DNA of 64,000 bases from Thalassospira australica (GTDB lineage Bacteria; Pseudomonadota; Alphaproteobacteria; Rhodospirillales; Thalassospiraceae): assembly GCF_000763295.1 (NCBI RefSeq), contig NZ_JRJE01000003.1, positions 62,001-126,000 on the forward strand, given 5' to 3'. Shown here one piece after another: positions 27,592 to 37,200 of this stretch (position 1 is its first letter; the number at the start of each line of letters is the position of its first letter). The notes under the pieces are model-generated. The model had not been told where the DNA came from. It ran no database searches and worked only from the letters and a program-made list of their open reading frames with translations. The translations under genes were made by a program, and so were the position numbers.

Positions 27592-29292
27592 ATGCTCCAG
27601 AAAATAAAAATCGGTCGCAAGATTGCCATTCTTTCCGTCATTTCCTTGATCGGTCTGATCGGTATCACATCCTTTGAACTGTCAAGTTTACGCACGGCCC
27701 TGCTTGAAGACCGCAAGGAAAAAATCCGCGCCATCACTGAATTCGCCGTATCGATCGCCAACGACTATCAGGCGAAAGTCACCGCAGGCGAACTCGATCA
27801 GCAAGCTGCCATTGACGCCTATTACACGGTTGTCTCCAGCGGAAAATATGATGGCGAAATCGGCTATTTCTTTGCCCTGACCAAGGATAATGTCATGGTG
27901 ATGCATGGGGCCAACGCCGCCCTGGTCGACCGGGACATGGGCGACATCCAAGACCCGAACGGGGCATATTTCATACGTGATCTGGTCACGGCCGGAAGCC
28001 AACCTGAAGGCGGTTTTTCTTCCTATCACTGGCCCAAACCCGGCGAGCCAAAGGAACAAACCTTTGAAAAACTCTCCTATGCTCATCCGTTGCCTTGGGG
28101 GGCTGTCATCGGTACAGGCATATACATCGATGATGTCGACACAATTTTCTGGGACAAGGCCACCAAAGTCGTTCTGCTGAGCATCCTGATTGTCGGAATC
28201 ATCGTTCTCATCGGCATTGCCATCGGCCGGGACATCACAGGTGGCTTGAGCAAACTCGCATCGCGGATGCACATCATCGCCTCAGGTGACCTCGAAGGTG
28301 ATATCGAAGGTCAGGACCGTCGTGATGAAGTGGGCGATATGGCGCGCACGGTTGTCTCCTTCCGTCAGCAGGCGGTTGAAAATCGCGAATTTCAGGAACG
28401 CCAAAAACAAATGGAAGCACAGGCTGACAAACAGCGCCGTGCAGACATTACTGATATGGCAGACAGCCTTGAACAGCGCGTCAAGGGCCTGATCCGGTCG
28501 ATTTCCAGTTCCATCGCCGAGATGAAACAGGCAACAACAACGATGGAAGAGGCCAGCAGCACCAACAGCCAGCTGTCCGCCGCCGTGGCATCTGCAACGA
28601 CCCAGACATCGACCAATGTCCAGACAGTGTCTTCTGCAACCGAAGAACTGACGGCATCTTCTGATGAAATCGCCCATCAGATTTCGCAGTCAGCAGACAT
28701 CGCAAACCAGGCCAACGACCAGGCTGCACGCACCAACGAAACCGTGACCGGCCTTGCCGATGCGGCACAACGCATTGGTGATGTCGCCAAACTGATCGGT
28801 GACATTGCAGAACAGACCAACCTGCTGGCTCTGAACGCAACGATCGAGGCCGCTCGTGCCGGTGACGCTGGCAAGGGCTTTGCTGTGGTCGCAAGCGAGG
28901 TCAAAAACCTTGCCAACCAAACCGCCAAGGCGACCGAGGAAATCAATCAGCAGATCCTTTCGGTTCAGAACGAAACGGGCGAAGCAGTTGATGCGATCCG
29001 CCTGATTTCCGAAACCATTGCCAAGGTTGCTGACAGTTCAACCGCCATCGCAGCCGCGGTTGAAGAACAGCATGCCGCCATTGGCGAAATTTCACGCAAC
29101 GTGCAACAGGCTGCGGACGGCACCGCAGAAGTTTCCCAACGGATCGAAACCGTCAATGAAAATGCCGGTCAGGTTTCTTCCGGCACCACCCAATTGGCCC
29201 ATTCGGCAGAAAAACTGGTCGATGAAGCACAATCTCTTGACGAAGCGGTTGAAAACTTCCTCGCCGATCTTCGCAAGCGGGCGACAGACTAA
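27592..29292 (+). CDS. Methyl-accepting chemotaxis protein with single-Cache sensor
   Basis: 566 residues. The first membrane segment (about 12-30) is followed by a periplasmic domain of about 160 residues that looks like a single-Cache (sCache_2) ligand domain, containing DGEIGYFFAL and the DPNGAYFIRD stretch. A second membrane segment (about 190-210), HAMP domain and the signalling coiled coil follow, with the conserved hairpin NLLALNATIEAARAG. Ligands of this sensor class are often small organic acids, but the actual ligand is not readable here. No C-terminal CheR/CheB pentapeptide is present. No chemotaxis genes are in the window, so it is an orphan receptor. Confidence 0.93.
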   Translation: MLQKIKIGRKIAILSVISLIGLIGITSFELSSLRTALLEDRKEKIRAITEFAVSIANDYQAKVTAGELDQQAAIDAYYTVVSSGKYDGEIGYFFALTKDNVMVMHGANAALVDRDMGDIQDPNGAYFIRDLVTAGSQPEGGFSSYHWPKPGEPKEQTFEKLSYAHPLPWGAVIGTGIYIDDVDTIFWDKATKVVLLSILIVGIIVLIGIAIGRDITGGLSKLASRMHIIASGDLEGDIEGQDRRDEVGDMARTVVSFRQQAVENREFQERQKQMEAQADKQRRADITDMADSLEQRVKGLIRSISSSIAEMKQATTTMEEASSTNSQLSAAVASATTQTSTNVQTVSSATEELTASSDEIAHQISQSADIANQANDQAARTNETVTGLADAAQRIGDVAKLIGDIAEQTNLLALNATIEAARAGDAGKGFAVVASEVKNLANQTAKATEEINQQILSVQNETGEAVDAIRLISETIAKVADSSTAIAAAVEEQHAAIGEISRNVQQAADGTAEVSQRIETVNENAGQVSSGTTQLAHSAEKLVDEAQSLDEAVENFLADLRKRATD

Positions 29293-29321
29293 CCGCTCTA
29301 ACGACACGACCTGATCAAAAC

Positions 29322-29358
29322 AAAAGCCGCCCCGAACTCTTTTCGGGGCGGCTTTTTT
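29322..29358 (+). terminator. Terminator of the chemoreceptor gene
   Basis: A long stem AAAAGCCGCCCCGAA/TTCGGGGCGGCTTTT with a 5-base loop and T run, likely bidirectional with the convergent YceI gene. Confidence 0.92.
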
Positions 29359-29403
29359 ATGGATATCTGGTGAAAATCGCTTGGCGTACTGGCGCCGCTT
29401 TTC

Positions 29404-29979
29404 TTAACGCGTTGCCTCTATCTCAATCTTGATGGTCACCGCATCACCGACCTGGGTTGTATCAATCCATTGCCCTTGGCCAACGCCAAAGTCGGTACGT
29501 TTTATGGTAACTTTGCCTTCGGCTTCGGCTTCATTTCCCGTGATCTCAAGATCAAACGGCATGGTCACTTCGCGCGTCACATCACGGATGGTCAGATCGG
29601 CGACCGCTTCATATTTTCCTGGTGCGATTTCGCGAAATGACTTGGTGACGAACTTTGCCGTCGGCCACTGCGCTGCGTCAAACCAGTCGGCTGAGACAAT
29701 CTGACTGTCGCGATCGGCATTCTGCGTGTTGACCGATGCAATATCGATCACAACCTCTACCGCTGATCCGGCAAGATCATCGGGCGAAAACACGATGGTC
29801 GCGTCAAAGGATTCAAATTCGCCCTCAAACTCGGCACCAAGCTGGGTACCGGTAAACTCAATTTCACTTTCGTTGGCATCCACCACCCAAGGATCCGCAG
29901 CCAGCGCACCGCCGGAAAAACCGGCAAGTGTGGTCAGAACAGCGAGGGAGGACAAGCTTTTGCGTGATATCTGAAACAT
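29404..29979 (-). CDS. YceI-family periplasmic lipid-binding protein (distal copy)
   Basis: 191 residues: Sec signal peptide (LAVLTTLAGFSGGALA, cut near residue 27) and a YceI lipocalin-like barrel. Family features include FESFDATIVFSPDDL, a DSQIVSADWFDAAQWPTAKFVT strand pair and IKRTDFGVG. YceI proteins bind isoprenoid or other lipophilic chains in the periplasm. ATG 29979 directly follows the cytochrome b561 gene with a one-base gap. The longer frame to 30183 lies inside that gene and is rejected. With cytochrome b561 upstream it suggests a membrane quinone-related function. Confidence 0.9.
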   Translation of the reverse strand: MFQISRKSLSSLAVLTTLAGFSGGALAADPWVVDANESEIEFTGTQLGAEFEGEFESFDATIVFSPDDLAGSAVEVVIDIASVNTQNADRDSQIVSADWFDAAQWPTAKFVTKSFREIAPGKYEAVADLTIRDVTREVTMPFDLEITGNEAEAEGKVTIKRTDFGVGQGQWIDTTQVGDAVTIKIEIEATR

Positions 29980-29980
29980 C

Positions 29981-30535
29981 TCAGTTTTCCTTGATTTTGC
30001 CCGGCAACATCCGACGCAATGTCGCGTCACCGTCCCGGAAATGGTGTTTGAAAGCTGCCAAGGCATGCACCCCGACCAAACCGCCAATCGTCCACGACAA
30101 TCCCCAATGCACGGTCCGAAGTGTCTCAAACAGTTCCGCGTCAGGTGACACAAGATCTGGCAGGGTAAACAGCCCGAACACACTGACCGGGAAATTCGCC
30201 GCCGAAGACATGGTCCATCCCGTCAACGGCATGGCAAACATCAAAAGATACAATCCAAGATGCCCGGCCTTGGCCGCCCATTTTTCAATTTTCAAGGCCC
30301 CAAGCGCATCAGGGCTTGGTTCGCTGATACGCCACACCACGCGCAACACCACCAGGACCAGAACCGTAATGCCAAGTGATTTGTGACGCGACATCCATTC
30401 GAGCTTTTCCATGCCCAGCGGCAGAAAATCCATGTACCAGCCAATTGAAAACACCGTGATGACCAATGCTGCCATCAGCCAATGAATGGATTTGGTGACC
30501 GCGCCAAACGCCTTTTTGTCACTCCGCATCGCCAT
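29981..30535 (-). CDS. Cytochrome b561-type membrane protein
   Basis: 184 residues, four membrane segments (about 18-35, 50-68, 92-110, 150-168) and the His residues expected for two b-type hemes, including IHWLMAALV, RHKSLGI, AGHLGLYLL and VHALAAFKHHF. It should carry electrons between quinone and periplasmic or cytoplasmic partners, and cyt b561-YceI pairs are widespread. It lies between two YceI genes transcribed in the same direction. Confidence 0.9.
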   Translation of the reverse strand: MAMRSDKKAFGAVTKSIHWLMAALVITVFSIGWYMDFLPLGMEKLEWMSRHKSLGITVLVLVVLRVVWRISEPSPDALGALKIEKWAAKAGHLGLYLLMFAMPLTGWTMSSAANFPVSVFGLFTLPDLVSPDAELFETLRTVHWGLSWTIGGLVGVHALAAFKHHFRDGDATLRRMLPGKIKEN

Positions 30536-30593
30536 AACCGGTATCCCTCTTTACCTGTGCGGGCCAAAAATCCGGACATAAATCCAGAAATAT

Positions 30594-30629
30594 GCTGTGC
30601 GCGGCATCCCTTGAGTCACCGCGCACAGC
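30594..30629. repeat. 11-bp perfect inverted repeat between YceI and cytochrome genes
   Basis: GCTGTGCGCGG/CCGCGCACAGC with a 14-base loop, 22 bases after the upstream YceI stop. It lacks a minus-strand T tract, so an RNA-processing or attenuation role is as likely as termination. Confidence 0.55.
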
Positions 30630-30651
30630 AAATCGACATATCACCCGATGA

Positions 30652-31242
30652 TTATTTGTTCAGGAATTCCGAAGAAATCTGAAGCGCAACCTCATCGCCA
30701 ACACCCGGAACAAGGAAGTTCATACCGAAATCGGAACGGGTCACGGTCGTGGTGGCACCAAAACCAACAACCTGATCACCGGTCATCGGGTGTTCGCCCT
30801 GCCCGGTCAGAACCACATCAAGAACCACCGGCTTGGTTTGCCCAAGAATGGTCAGATCGCCCGTGACTTTTGCTGCGCTGTCACCAACCAGCTCAACCGA
30901 GGTGCTTTTGAACGTCGCGGTCGGGTGGCTTTCAACGTCAAAGAAATCAGCCGTTTTCATATGATTATCAAGTGCTTCGACACCGCTATCGATCTGGTTC
31001 AGATCAATCGTGATGGTTGCGGATGATGCCGATACATTTTCGCGATCAAGGGTAAGCTCGCCGGAAATGCCACCGAAACGGCCCTGAAAATTCGAAAACC
31101 CAAGATGGTTTACAACAAACACAACACTGGTGTGGGTCGGATCGAGTTTATAGGTCTCGGCAGCCTGTGCTGAAAATGCAGCGCCCGAAAGGCCTGCAGC
31201 AACGACCAGTGCAACACCGGCTTTTTTAAGCGAATTCATCAT
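30652..31242 (-). CDS. YceI-family periplasmic protein (proximal copy)
   Basis: 196 residues: Sec signal peptide (VALVVAAGLSGAAFSAQA) and the conserved YceI barrel (YKLDPTHTSVVFVVNHLG, FQGRFGGISGELTLD, DFFDVESHPTATFKSTS, RSDFGMN). It is the canonical YceI. Start at ATG 31242 with GAGGG eight bases upstream. An adjacent ATG at 31239 is equally possible. It is the first gene of the YceI-cytochrome b561-YceI cluster and diverged clearly from the distal YceI copy. Confidence 0.93.
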   Translation of the reverse strand: MMNSLKKAGVALVVAAGLSGAAFSAQAAETYKLDPTHTSVVFVVNHLGFSNFQGRFGGISGELTLDRENVSASSATITIDLNQIDSGVEALDNHMKTADFFDVESHPTATFKSTSVELVGDSAAKVTGDLTILGQTKPVVLDVVLTGQGEHPMTGDQVVGFGATTTVTRSDFGMNFLVPGVGDEVALQISSEFLNK

Positions 31243-31479
31243 TGTTTTTTCCCTCATGTCTGGGGGCGACAAGGACTTGCCGCACCGCAATAATTCATGG
31301 GGGGAGAATGGCAGGCCAACAAACGCCTCTCAAGCCAGTGAAACCGCAACACATATTTTCGATTTTGGAAACAATGCGCGATCAGTACACCTTATTTTTG
31401 ACAAAATCACCCTGATTTTTGGTCAAATCGCACGTCTGCGTTGGTTTTGCATGCGTCTTTCATGCACAATGACCCGATA

Positions 31480-31507
31480 AAAAAGCTGCCCCAAAAGGAT
31501 CAGCTTT
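31480..31507 (-). terminator. Terminator of the DUF2155 cluster
   Basis: AAAGCTG/CAGCTTT stem followed on the minus strand by a six-T run, about 45 bases beyond the DUF2155 stop. Confidence 0.75.
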
Positions 31508-31551
31508 GATCATGTCAAAGACGGAATGATGCTTTTCCCGGTCCCTTAAGC

Positions 31552-31989
31552 TTAAGGGTTTTCCGGCGCGGCCTGCCCTTGTTCGGCAGCCTCACCGCCT
31601 TCTGCCGGGTCGAGGCATTCCTTTAACCACACGTCATAAACCGGATGTTCAAGGGCGGACAAACCGGGGCTTGATGCAAACATCCAGCCGGAAAACAATT
31701 GCGTGCGGTTTGCCTGATCGTTATCGCGGATGTCGGCAATTTCAAGGAAGGTTGCACTTTCCGGGCGCTCTTCAGGCGGCGTGCGATAGCAGGCATCGAC
31801 CCGAATTTCGAGCGTGCCGAAACTTGCCGTGCGCCCGACCGGCACTTCAAAGGTTGAAATGCGTGCGGTGATTTTATCAAGCCCCTGAAGCTGGGCGACG
31901 GGGGCCGGGCGATAATCAAGCGCCGAAGAGGCCGTTCCGATCATTGCACATGTCGAACAAATCGCGGCAATCGCAAAAGATCGTTTCAT
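31552..31989 (-). CDS. DUF2155 secreted protein
   Basis: 145 residues with Sec signal peptide (FAIAAICSTCAMIGTASSA). The DUF2155 core is clear: LDKITARISTFEVPVG, two Cys (DACYRTPP and KECLDP, likely a disulphide), and the family hallmark FSGWMFASSPGLSALEHPVYDVW. The C-terminal tail is Glu/Ala-rich. It is an alphaproteobacterial periplasmic protein of unknown role, often next to NDUFA12- and MlaD-like genes as here. Confidence 0.92.
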   Translation of the reverse strand: MKRSFAIAAICSTCAMIGTASSALDYRPAPVAQLQGLDKITARISTFEVPVGRTASFGTLEIRVDACYRTPPEERPESATFLEIADIRDNDQANRTQLFSGWMFASSPGLSALEHPVYDVWLKECLDPAEGGEAAEQGQAAPENP

Positions 31990-31997
31990 GGTGGTCT

Positions 31998-32324
31998 TCA
32001 GTCCTGTTTATCGCTTTTGTCATAAGGATTGTGCAGTTCGGCAACCAGATCACGCATCACAGCCCGGAACTGCTCTTCGTCACAGCCCATCAGAAGCGCA
32101 TCTTCAAGCGCATCCTGCATGATTTCGCGCAATTCACCGAAATTATCGTTCAGGACCTTGATTTTCTCAACACACGACAGCGGCGAACCATCGGTTGCCT
32201 GCCATGTGGGAAAATGTTCCGCCCGTTGCGGGTTTCCGGTCTTTTTCATCAGCCGCTCCGACATTCTGTGCACGACTTCCCGATTGTCTTTTGATCTGTT
32301 TGATCTGCTTGATTTGGGCGCCAA
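31998..32324 (-). CDS. Conserved small protein of unknown function
   Basis: 108 residues, soluble and acidic at the end. It has a Ser/Arg-rich N-terminal 20 residues and then a helical domain with LSCVEKIKVLNDNF and EDALLMGCDEEQFRAVM. I do not recognise a named family. It is probably co-transcribed with DUF2155 (8 bases apart) in a cluster also holding MlaD- and NDUFA12-like genes. ATG 32264 is an alternative start. Confidence 0.65.
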   Translation of the reverse strand: MAPKSSRSNRSKDNREVVHRMSERLMKKTGNPQRAEHFPTWQATDGSPLSCVEKIKVLNDNFGELREIMQDALEDALLMGCDEEQFRAVMRDLVAELHNPYDKSDKQD

Positions 32325-32396
32325 CTGGCCGCCCCACGGACCTTGCGCAGAAAAACCGGCAAAATCATGGCTGTGATCAGGGCATTTTAACAGATG

Positions 32397-32849
32397 TTAC
32401 TGATCACTGCTGGTCGAGGAATAAATAACCTGCCCGATCAGATCTTCAAGGTTTACCGATCCTTGTGTGTATTCGATCTCGCCACCGGCCTCGATCATAT
32501 CGATATCCCCGCCCGGCTCAAGGGCTACAAACTTGCCGCCAAGCAACCCGTCAGAGGCAATCTTGGCCGAACTGTCAAGCGGCAGGGCGATATCGGGACG
32601 CACCGACATTTTGACAACCGCCATATAGGTATCTGGATCAAGGTCCTGTGCGGTAACCTTGCCAACAGTTACCCCGGAAACACGGACATCGTTGCCAACA
32701 ACCAGACCGTCAATGCGATTGAAACTGGCCATGATTTCATAGCCTTCCACCGTATTGATCCCCGCGCGGGAATAGGAATAGGCAGCAAAGCCGATCGCGA
32801 CTGCGATCACGGCGGCACCGGCAATGGTTTCAATCAGTCTGTTGCTCAT
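32397..32849 (-). CDS. MlaD-like outer-membrane lipid asymmetry protein
   Basis: 150 residues: one N-terminal membrane anchor (IAGAAVIAVAIGFAAYSYS) and an MCE/MlaD domain (EIMASFNRIDGLVVGNDVRVSGVTVGKV, LDSSAKIASDGLLGGKFVALEPGG). In the Mla system it sits in the periplasm attached to the inner membrane and binds phospholipid with MlaFEB. No mlaE, mlaF or mlaB is adjacent in this window. ATG 32849 begins the anchor. The longer frame to 32909 is rejected. Confidence 0.9.
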   Translation of the reverse strand: MSNRLIETIAGAAVIAVAIGFAAYSYSRAGINTVEGYEIMASFNRIDGLVVGNDVRVSGVTVGKVTAQDLDPDTYMAVVKMSVRPDIALPLDSSAKIASDGLLGGKFVALEPGGDIDMIEAGGEIEYTQGSVNLEDLIGQVIYSSTSSDQ

Positions 32850-32948
32850 AGACCTTATCCGTTTTGTATCTAATTGATACTTATATTGTATTGCGCAGTT
32901 CGAAAACACAACCGCTCAAAACAGGCGATTTCACAATCCCCCAAACTA

Positions 32949-32974
32949 AAACGGGCGCGAGTTGCCCCGCGCCC
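32949..32974 (-). terminator. Terminator of the NDUFA12-type gene
   Basis: GGGCGCG/CGCGCCC stem followed by GTTTTAGTTT on the minus strand, 26 bases beyond the stop. Confidence 0.6.
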
Positions 32975-32999
32975 GCCTGTATCGGAATTTTATGGCCGA

Positions 33000-33362
33000 T
33001 CAGCCTTCCGGCGACCATGCCTGATAGTCGCCAGTCGCCGGTGCGCGCTTGCCACCACTGTATTCGTGGCCTTTCGGGCGATAGGCATGTTTGGTACCCG
33101 TCAGGTTCGGCTGGTGTTCTTTCTGCCAGTCGTAACGGTCTTCTGCCTTTTCCGACAGCGGCGCATCAACGGTGTAATGCAGCCATGCATGCCATTCTGC
33201 AGGTACTTTCGATCCTTCGACCACACCTTTGTAAACGACCCAACGTTTGGTGCGACGGCCCTTGGCCGGAGTCTTTTCGGTGTAATAGGCATTGCCGAAA
33301 CGGTCTTCGCCAACGCGCTTGCCAAACAGCGCAGTATAAATACGGGTGCCGACGGTGGCCAT
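33000..33362 (-). CDS. NDUFA12-type accessory protein of NADH:ubiquinone oxidoreductase
   Basis: 120 residues matching the small NDUFA12/B17.2 accessory subunit of complex I: TRIYTALFGKRVGEDRFGNAYY, RRTKRWVVYKG, VPAEWHAWLHYT, and a basic C-terminus. Bacterial homologues are typical of alphaproteobacteria, the lineage related to mitochondria. ATG 33362 has GGAGAGAG 8-10 bases upstream. It is peripheral, in the cytoplasmic (matrix) arm assembly. The longer frame to 33434 has no support. Confidence 0.93.
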   Translation of the reverse strand: MATVGTRIYTALFGKRVGEDRFGNAYYTEKTPAKGRRTKRWVVYKGVVEGSKVPAEWHAWLHYTVDAPLSEKAEDRYDWQKEHQPNLTGTKHAYRPKGHEYSGGKRAPATGDYQAWSPEG

Positions 33363-33652
33363 GTTGAGTCTCTCTCCAGATTTGATTTGTCCGCCTGTCA
33401 TACGGGACGGCGGCACAAGGCATATGGGCAACACACCCTGATAAGCAAGAGACTTATATGTCGTGATGTTGCGTGAAAGTCAATGTTTCAAGGTGCGTGG
33501 CAAGGTAAAACAAACCTCGCGCATCCCTTGCCCGCAACCCGTGCTGCAAACATCTCAAAAACGGGCCTTCCCTGCGCTGAAAACCAAGCGCCAAAACAAC
33601 CCACAACTGCTTGTAGTGCGACGACTCATTGATCCCCCTGCATCTGGGGGCT

Positions 33653-33673
33653 TTGTCCACCCGCTTATCCACA
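33653..33673 (+). promoter_or_regulatory. Two DnaA-type boxes
   Basis: TTGTCCACC and perfect TTATCCACA, 12 bases apart. They lie upstream of nrdJ, in line with known DnaA control of ribonucleotide reductase genes in other bacteria, but function here is inferred. Confidence 0.45.
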
Positions 33674-33884
33674 ACACAGGCCATACATGTAGTATCCCAA
33701 GACGCTTGGAACGCTTGGCTTTGAGCCTGCAACAAAAAGAAAACTTTAATATGAATATCAACCTGTTATCATAGGCCAAGACACAAGCAAAACCGCCAAA
33801 ACCATGATTTTTCGGCTTCGCACTGGAAATGGAATGAAAACAGCGTTAGCTTGATCCTGCGTTGTGCGGGCCCCTCTCGCTCCC

Positions 33885-33900
33885 ACACAATATGTAGTCC
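33885..33900 (+). promoter_or_regulatory. Second NrdR-like site
   Basis: ACACAATATGTAGTCC resembles the NrdR consensus ACACwATATwTwGTGT. A half-site ACACAAT begins exactly 32 bases downstream (33917). It is weaker than the pair at 34025. Confidence 0.45.
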
Positions 33901-34024
33901 GAGTCTTACGACTTACACACAATCACGCTGCGATACAAAGCGCAGTTTTCCGGGCCTTACGGACGGATTCAGAGATTGTTAACGAGAATCCCACCAGCAT
34001 CGAATCAGCAAGACAACAACCGAC

Positions 34025-34072
34025 CCACTACATGTTGTGGTAAAAATTACTGTCAACCACAAAGATTAGTGG
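34025..34072 (+). promoter_or_regulatory. Paired NrdR-type boxes of nrdJ
   Basis: CCACTACATGTTGTGG and CCACAAAGATTAGTGG, starts 32 bases apart (about three helical turns), the usual arrangement of NrdR box pairs. The first box is nearly palindromic. The second overlaps the presumed -35 region, consistent with repression. Confidence 0.65.
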
Positions 34073-34099
34073 ACTGAGGCGAAATTTTGCCGTTATAGT
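34071..34099 (+). promoter_or_regulatory. Probable nrdJ promoter
   Basis: TATAGT (34094-34099) with a weak GGACTG -35 spaced 17 bases and overlapping the second NrdR-type box. The 5' untranslated leader to ATG 34292 would be about 185 bases. Confidence 0.5.
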
Positions 34100-34291
34100 C
34101 TTCCCCACGGACCGGATGGTTCCAGGGGGGACCAAACCACCGAACACCCATATCTGCGTGGCTCTAAAAATGCCGGAAAATATCGGCTACAGGGGCAGCG
34201 CAATAGCATTGAGCAAACTATATAAAGTCAGGCGATGTTGGCGCATCACCCGTAAGCGCCCTGTCACGTCTGATCACAACCGGAGCAGACC

Positions 34292-37200
34292 ATGCGGATC
34301 ACCAGAAAGTTCACCCAGGAAGGCGTCAGCCCATACGCCGATATCGAATTTCGCAAGTCATCTTGTGTCATCAAAAACCCGGACGGCTCTGTCGTTTTTG
34401 AAATGAACGACATCGACGTCCCCGGCTCCTGGTCACAGGTTGCAAGTGACGTTCTGGCTCAGAAATATTTCCGCAAGGCGGGCGTACCGGTTGCGCTCAA
34501 ACCGGTTAAGGAAAAGGACGTGCCAAGCTGGCTGTGGCGCCAGACCGCCGACACCGCCAAGCTTAACAAAATGCCGTCCGAAAAGCGCTACATCAGCGAA
34601 ACCAGCGCCACCCAGGTTTTTGACCGCCTGGCAGGCACCTGGACCTATTGGGGCTGGAAAGGCGGATACTTTGACGCCGAATCTGATGCGCAGGCCTTCT
34701 TTGATGAAATGCGCTATCAGCTTTCCCACCAGATGGGTGCGCCGAACTCTCCGCAGTGGTTTAACACGGGTCTGCATTGGGCATACGGGATTGATGGTCC
34801 GGCACAGGGTCACTCCTATGTCGATTTCAAAACCGGTGAACTGACCAAATCGGCAAGCTCTTATGAGCACCCGCAGCCGCATGCCTGCTTCATTCAGTCC
34901 GTTGCCGATGATCTGGTGAACGAAGGCGGCATCATGGACCTGTGGTCCCGTGAAGCGCGTCTGTTCAAATTCGGTTCCGGTACCGGTTCGAACTTCTCGA
35001 ACGTACGTGGTGGCGGTGAAAGCTTGTCTGGCGGCGGTCGTTCTTCCGGTCTGATGAGCTTCTTGAAAATTGGTGACCGTGCTGCTGGCGCAATCAAATC
35101 GGGTGGCACCACCCGTCGTGCTGCCAAAATGGTTGTGGTCGATATCGATCACCCGGACATCGAAGAATACATTGATTGGAAAGTCGTCGAAGAGCAGAAA
35201 GTTGCTGCCCTTGTTGCCGGCTCCAAACTTGCTGAAAAGCACCTGACCGCTGTTCTGGCCGCCTGCACCAACTGGGATGGCGACGCCGAATCCGAAGACC
35301 GCTTCCTGCCGCGTGCCAACCCGCAGCTCAAAGAAGCTGTGCTGGCCGCACGCGCTGTGATGATCCCGGATTCCTATATCAACAAGATCATCGAATTCGC
35401 CCGTCAGGGCTTCACCGAAATCAGCTTCAAGACCTATGACACCGATTGGGACTCCGAGGCTTACCTGACCGTATCGGGTCAGAACTCGAACAACTCGGTA
35501 CGTGTTTCGAACGACTTCCTGCAGGCTGTTCTTGATAACGGTGACTGGGAACTGATCCGTCGTACCGATGGCAAGGTTGCCAAGTCGATCTCGGCGCGCG
35601 ATCTGTGGGACAAGGTCGGCGAAGCGGCTTGGGCATGTGCTGATCCGGGCATCCAGTACGACACCACGATCAACGAATGGCATACCTGCCCGAACTCGGG
35701 CCGCATTAATGCGTCCAACCCGTGCTCGGAATACATGTTCCTTGATGACACCGCATGTAACCTTGCATCGCTTAACCTGATGAACTTCCGTTCTGATGAT
35801 GGTGGCGTTGATATCGAGGCATATGAACATGCTGTCCGTCTGTGGACTGTGGTTCTTGAAATCTCGGTTCTGATGGCACAGTTCCCGTCTGATCGTATCG
35901 CCGAACTTTCCTATCGCTACCGTACTCTTGGTCTTGGCTATGCCAACATCGGCGGCCTGCTGATGAGCATGGGCATCTCGTATGACAGCGACGAAGGCCG
36001 TGCGATTGGCGCATCCCTGACCGCGATCATGTGTGGTGTGTCCTATGCAACCTCGGCCGAGATGGCCAGCGAACTGGGTGCCTTCCCGGGGTATGACGAC
36101 AACGCCAGCGAAATGCTGCGTGTCATGCGCAACCATCGCCGTGCGGCCCATGGCGAACAGGAAGGCTACGAAGGCCTGTCAATCAATCCGGTTCCGCTGG
36201 TTGCTGCTGACAGCCCCTATGCCGATCTTCCGGTTGCTGCGCGTGCTGCCTGGGACAAGGCGGTCGAGCTTGGTGAAAAGCACGGCTACCGCAATGCGCA
36301 AACCACCGTTATCGCGCCGACCGGCACGATCGGCCTGGTCATGGATTGCGACACCACCGGCATTGAGCCTGACTTCGCACTCGTGAAGTTCAAAAAGCTT
36401 GCGGGCGGCGGTTACTTCAAAATCATCAACCGCACGGTTCCGGTGGCACTGGCAACGCTCGGCTATACCGAAAACCAGATCCGCGACATTGAAAAATACG
36501 CGGTCGGTCACGGTACGCTGGTTGGTTCGCCGTCCATCACCCATGATGATCTCAAGGCCAAAGGCTTTGACGATGATGCGATTGCCAAGGTTGAAGGCGC
36601 GCTTAAAAACGCATTCGACGTCAAATTCGTGTTTAACAAATACACCTTTGGCGACGATTTCTGCATCAACCAGCTTGGTCTTGACGCCAAACAGATCAAC
36701 AGCATGGACTTTGACATGCTGGCGGCCCTTGGGTTCGATAAAAAACAGATCGAACAGGCCAACACCTATGTCTGCGGTGCAATGACCCTTGAACAGGCCC
36801 CGCATCTGCGTGACGAAGACCTCTCGGTCTTTGATTGCGCAAATCCGTGTGGCCGTATCGGCAAGCGTTACCTTTCCGCTGAAAGCCACATCCGCATGAT
36901 GGCAGCGGCCCAGCCGTTCATCTCGGGTGCGATTTCCAAAACCATCAACATGCCAAGCAGCGCAAACATCCAGGATTGTAAAGACGCTTACATGCTGTCC
37001 TGGCGTCTGGGCCTTAAGGCAAACGCGCTCTATCGTGATGGTTCGAAACTCAGCCAGCCGCTCAACTCCGCACTGGTTGAAGAAGACGATTACGCTGATC
37101 AGCCGACCGCTGCCAAGGCAGCCCAGGCGTCTGAACAGATCGTCGAGAAAATCATCGAACGCGTCATCCGTGGCGATCGTCGTTCCCTTCCGGGCCGTCG

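Larger units (their letters stand above)
33363..34291. other. Long regulatory region upstream of nrdJ
   Basis: 929 bases without a supported gene. It contains two DnaA-type boxes, at least two NrdR-type boxes, the probable nrdJ promoter and a further NrdR-like site. Short open frames across 33454-33774 are on opposite strands and overlap, and are not credible. A cobalamin riboswitch consensus was sought and not seen. Confidence 0.6.

Noticed and set aside
33653-33673. Replication origin suggested by DnaA boxes
   Set aside because: Only two boxes, no AT-rich unwinding region, no dnaA or hemE neighbour.
33454-33774. Overlapping frames on both strands in the nrdJ leader
   Set aside because: No ribosome sites, Cys/His-rich random composition, overlap with DnaA boxes.
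33363-34291. Cobalamin riboswitch before nrdJ
   Set aside because: No B12-box consensus found by reading; NrdJ often lacks one.
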